33,475 nt of DNA. Source: Bacteroidales bacterium (GTDB lineage Bacteria > Bacteroidota > Bacteroidia > Bacteroidales > GCA-2748055). A program made the position numbers and the translations under genes. The notes under the pieces were generated by a model, which saw only the letters and a list, made by a program, of their open reading frames with translations, ran no database searches and was not told the DNA's origin. Shown here piece by piece: positions 32,501-33,475 of the stretch. Location of the stretch: NCBI GenBank assembly GCA_021738565.1, contig JAIPBT010000043.1, forward strand, positions 1 to 33,475, written 5' to 3'. Numbering within the stretch: the first letter of the stretch is position 1; each line of letters starts with the position of its first letter.

Positions 32501-33475
32501 TATTACCGGCAACATCTGTTGCTGTCACCTGTATTGCATGCGCACCTTCAGCAAGCGAAGATGATAGAATCGACCAGCTTCCATCGGGTGCCGAACCACT
32601 GGCATTCAACACTGCGTCACTGTAAAGCATTACCTCGGAACCTATTTCCGATGTGCCTGTAAAGAGCGGCGCATCAATATTGGTCTCGTTATCTGTAGTG
32701 GACAAACCACTGTCGGAACCAGCATCCATATTTGGAGCACCCGGGACCACTGGCGGAGTTATATCAATCGTCACTGCCAATGGCAGGGATACTGCACTGG
32801 TATTACCAGCAGAATCCGTTTCAGTGACAGTAATGTTATGGGTGCCTTCTGAAAGCAAACTTGAAGTAACCGTCCAACTGCCTGTACCATCATCCACAAC
32901 GGTACCGATGGAACCTCCCTCAACGTTGCTGAACAATTCTACCGTTGCCCAGGGTTCAGCAGTCCCGGTAAACACCGGAGTTTGAACATTTGTATTGTTA
33001 TCACTGCTTGAAGAACCACTGTCGGAGCCGTCGGCAAGGTCTGGTTTCAATGGGATGACCGGCGCTGACCGGTCGACAACCACTACCAATTCAACAGATG
33101 CAACTCCGGTATTTCCTGCTGCATCGGTAGCCGTTACCGTGATCTGGTGATCGGTTTCCGTTAAAGAACCGGAAGTAATCGACCATGCTCCCGCACCATC
33201 TGCGGTTCCGGTTCCCACATTTCCATCCTTATGGCTGATCAGCGTGACCGTTGCATTTACTTCTGCCGTTCCGCTGAAGGTCGGTGTATTGTCACTGGTG
33301 AAATCATCTGCCGTATCAAAACCTGTGTCAGAACCAGCATCCAGGTCAGGGGTGGTAGGCGCTGCCGGGGCAGACTTATCAATCGTGATAACAAGCGGAG
33401 TTGTCGACGGATCACTCGTATTTCCTGCTATATCTGTAGCCGTCGCAGTGATGGAGCGATCGCCCTCTGCAAGTG
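26289..33475 (-). CDS. Giant T9SS-secreted Ig-like repeat protein (5' end beyond window)
   Basis: The frame is open to the window edge, giving at least 2394 codons; the first in-window ATG (33218) lies mid-repeat and is not the start. From the visible N-terminus: at least five ~100-aa bacterial Ig-like repeats (pattern TPxFTGTAE, GxWxxxS, VTATDxAGNTS, ending VTID, then AP); three repeats of a second Ig-like type (SIxSDxSxP, FTIDYxDxAGN); several less regular beta domains; a PKD-like domain (LSWDWSMEGTVYNVENPVHT); a jelly-roll/MAM-like region (SSWYMKLDDKS to GFAFDDVWIG); an Omp28/thioredoxin-like segment without CxxC (VLTEYFTNTEVGSSASG); and a T9SS sorting domain. It is probably a surface-attached or secreted adhesin-like protein. 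The ligand is unknown. Confidence 0.92.
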   Translation of the reverse strand, partial: LAEGDRSITATATDIAGNTSDPSTTPLVITIDKSAPAAPTTPDLDAGSDTGFDTADDFTSDNTPTFSGTAEVNATVTLISHKDGNVGTGTADGAGAWSITSGSLTETDHQITVTATDAAGNTGVASVELVVVVDRSAPVIPLKPDLADGSDSGSSSSDNNTNVQTPVFTGTAEPWATVELFSNVEGGSIGTVVDDGTGSWTVTSSLLSEGTHNITVTETDSAGNTSAVSLPLAVTIDITPPVVPGAPNMDAGSDSGLSTTDNETNIDAPLFTGTSEIGSEVMLYSDAVLNASGSAPDGSWSILSSSLAEGAHAIQVTATDVAGNTSGMSAALDIVIDQIAPAAPAAPDMLAASDTGPSDADDNTSDETPEYQGTCEAGAAVQLSSDVDGVLGTTTADGTGIWSLVSNAMTDGNHYVTLIATDVAGNASGISDSLLVTIDNQAPIQPGLPVLITADDAGASDGDDVTNVTTPTISGTAEALTYVDIYSNNTIVTRVSTDAAGAYDYTFGALADGTYTIRTVCIDNAGNLSISSENLQMIVDTQAPDLSLIEIESDNSKPYLATTGNSVTISITANEDIQDPVASIDGKAVAVAGGPTQWTISRTMDGTETQAILPFTIDYTDIAGNSGVARTATTNGSSVLFDKDAPDLTAISIASDHSNPDMARVGSEVSITFTATETIEDITVLVNGKQALVENVSGPDWSATTFMTTTDSEGVVTFAIDYEDLAGNTGAQKTSSTDATSVTLDKTLPSYNLVSIYSNNLDSTYAVAGDTVFLEFEISEDVETPAVVMNNLSPDAITGGPTAWLATKVAVSGETEGVMPFTIDISDLAGNSPATKFATSDNTSVTFDDSNPVIVSTTVNSGEYKVGDEISILIRSDASSYVGETVEVNGKTQTLINNLNNTYSINYTVIEGDNELFNATALPVNIVLKDPAGLTTAIDSITPSGGNITIDANTPLISSFVSTAENAGNLIIGDSIVFTLTPVTAEQDLVIQPAGYNGQALEWTTVDGSEYRAVYHVEEGDPEQESPLQLAQVVLSDTIGNADYFDYTAIGKHIFAEYPSVEITGTTDKCDYGQTVPITFQFTGRKPFILTYNNGTEDVGPDTIDATTYVIDAKSGTFTLVNLTDSTGNYVTEALENATITVVPRPVISTDYYNSPYSVNSEKDTLYKYVTPAENSGGLFTAAEGIAYEGGLYVFYPGNISGANLDKDLEIIYTYTDPSTGCFNKDTNTVFVSAIPVRIIGLADAYCDGAPVDTITGTLPAQHTGFFEVFDVNDDPVTGGWTQLSDDTLLIDPTVLSPGDYTLEYTAISPLGDTTSFNSVQEFNIEAIRTGLSIAGLEEAYCFDDQGQEVIVTISLEGETGDFEGETGDIGYFYPTTADDPSSVFSSVTGSHRARFDLSKAASGTEYVLEYTFTSALGCVAETIYDTILINPLPVPYFEVGDNYNFDSAFVADVDLTGNLDSDPLYTTSFEGAEIVDNGVLKPYNATKFNQYYTITYTAQNNNTGCVNTYSDTTIIYRTTAGILGFNQAASYCYDSDVVIPITCQPTITDLETNQVVGLTGNFTSDKSAVIQTGDNAANYYLSMAGVDSADIFRDTIYFDYYVNGTRYQVRKGIQIDSVGTVKITSSMVDEGEFVFGYCNSDQDALIVFNAEQNYELTGTPVFEYVGGTYGTVTTPGRSATIEPPKEVPGTYAISYTFTTASGCVASTTEAIDIYPVPKPAFTQPIKCPDLVVPVPFENLTSYTGDYGTLSWDWSMEGTVYNVENPVHTFTSNGPKEVDLTVTTIEGCTADTTIGYIVGNYATANFKWDNTCDTDDPITLTNTSIANDAQRNTGEFNWVVPNGLSLDGQNTPVASLNGFDVGEYDVKLIYKSLETLGGCTDSVTKTLVVQPYYQMDTITVPEARTYLQDFEDTRKLYTWQAQRLTEEDDLSRWMLGKPDGAVINTAASGNSSWYMKLDDKSNVENSQVVSPCFDFAGLEKPMIKMNIWASNLDRLDGAVLQYKTDYGETWTNLGDNVSEGINWFNSDNVTSQPGGEDQFFGWNDQMESWVSARYSLDSLIGERTVQFRIAYAFSGSDIEKPDGFAFDDVWIGERRQNVLTEYFTNTEVGSSASGDAFMARYEKRKREDVIPVHYHTGSPEGDVAYESYSSGPSSRVFYYGVSGVPFMYSNGIIGEPLADTAAFEFATNLELLRDPEVDIFIRDTMVRGQADITLRANTDLSGKNIVMYVAIVKDSVDIGGSTFVNLTRKFLPDPGGITLNTDAFAAGQTVTESVAINQAAFIGAGLVVFVQNSDTKEIYQVVKLGVDELKVSHQLYDVEDLVDVYPNPVNDRLFIDSYYEIDRLMLLDIGGRVIMEIRPEQERTSISVQGLKSGVYFVKGITEQGEFVKKIIKR

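Noticed and set aside
1-33475. tRNA, rRNA, riboswitch, prophage or transposase genes
   Set aside because: No cloverleaf with a GTTCGA-type loop, conserved rRNA segment, phage gene or DDE/tyrosine/serine recombinase motif could be found by reading; a covariance-model scan was not possible.

Overview
The window comes from a member of the Bacteroidota, most likely an anaerobic Bacteroidales-type organism. The evidence is a giant secreted protein with a type IX secretion (T9SS) C-terminal sorting domain, Bacteroidota-style promoters (TAnnTTTG at -7), few strong Shine-Dalgarno sequences, and a housekeeping gene order (Nudix, pyrE, SRPBCC, birA, rsfS, ftsH, DUF2007, cdsA, psd) that I associate with this phylum. 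An [FeFe]-hydrogenase-type locus and a flavodiiron protein suggest an anaerobe that meets oxygen or NO. All assignments were made by reading motifs; no database was searched.

Layout. 1-8554: a hydrogenase-like locus of two divergent operons. On the minus strand is hydC-hydB-hydA, resembling the NADH-linked, electron-bifurcating trimeric [FeFe] hydrogenase. On the plus strand is a small [2Fe-2S] protein, a hydrogenase-derived Fe-S/PAS sensor and a SpoIIE-type phosphatase. A Rex-box-like palindrome lies upstream of hydC. Copies of a ~140-bp MITE-like repeat sit at the left end, in the divergent centre and at the right end. 8648-12234: Lon protease, an orphan T9SS sorting-domain remnant and an orphan LytTR response regulator. 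12383-16589: a cation-chloride-cotransporter-like carrier, coaD and a TlpA/DUF4369-like exported protein. 16573-23254: Nudix, pyrE, SRPBCC, birA and the tightly overlapped rsfS-ftsH-DUF2007-cdsA-psd run. 23365-25033: a small exported Lys/Cys-repeat protein and a flavodiiron protein. 25177-26175: two dense arrays of short palindromes flanking a small GIY-YIG endonuclease gene. 26289-33475: a giant Ig-like-repeat T9SS cargo protein whose N-terminus lies beyond the window.

The best candidates for something undescribed are three. (i) The hydrogenase-like complex keeps all four H-cluster cysteines in HydA but replaces the proton-transfer Cys by Arg and other active-site residues. Its HydB has lost every cysteine of the N-terminal [2Fe-2S] domain. 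It is paired with a sensor that has lost three of four H-cluster ligands. (ii) The GIY-YIG gene is bracketed by palindromes sharing the core GAGCGNAGTCGAG in opposite orientations, recalling REP/RAYT systems but with an unrelated nuclease. (iii) The MITE-like family has an internal hairpin whose sequence is swapped while its pairing is kept.

No tRNA, rRNA, CRISPR array, prophage or transposase gene was seen.
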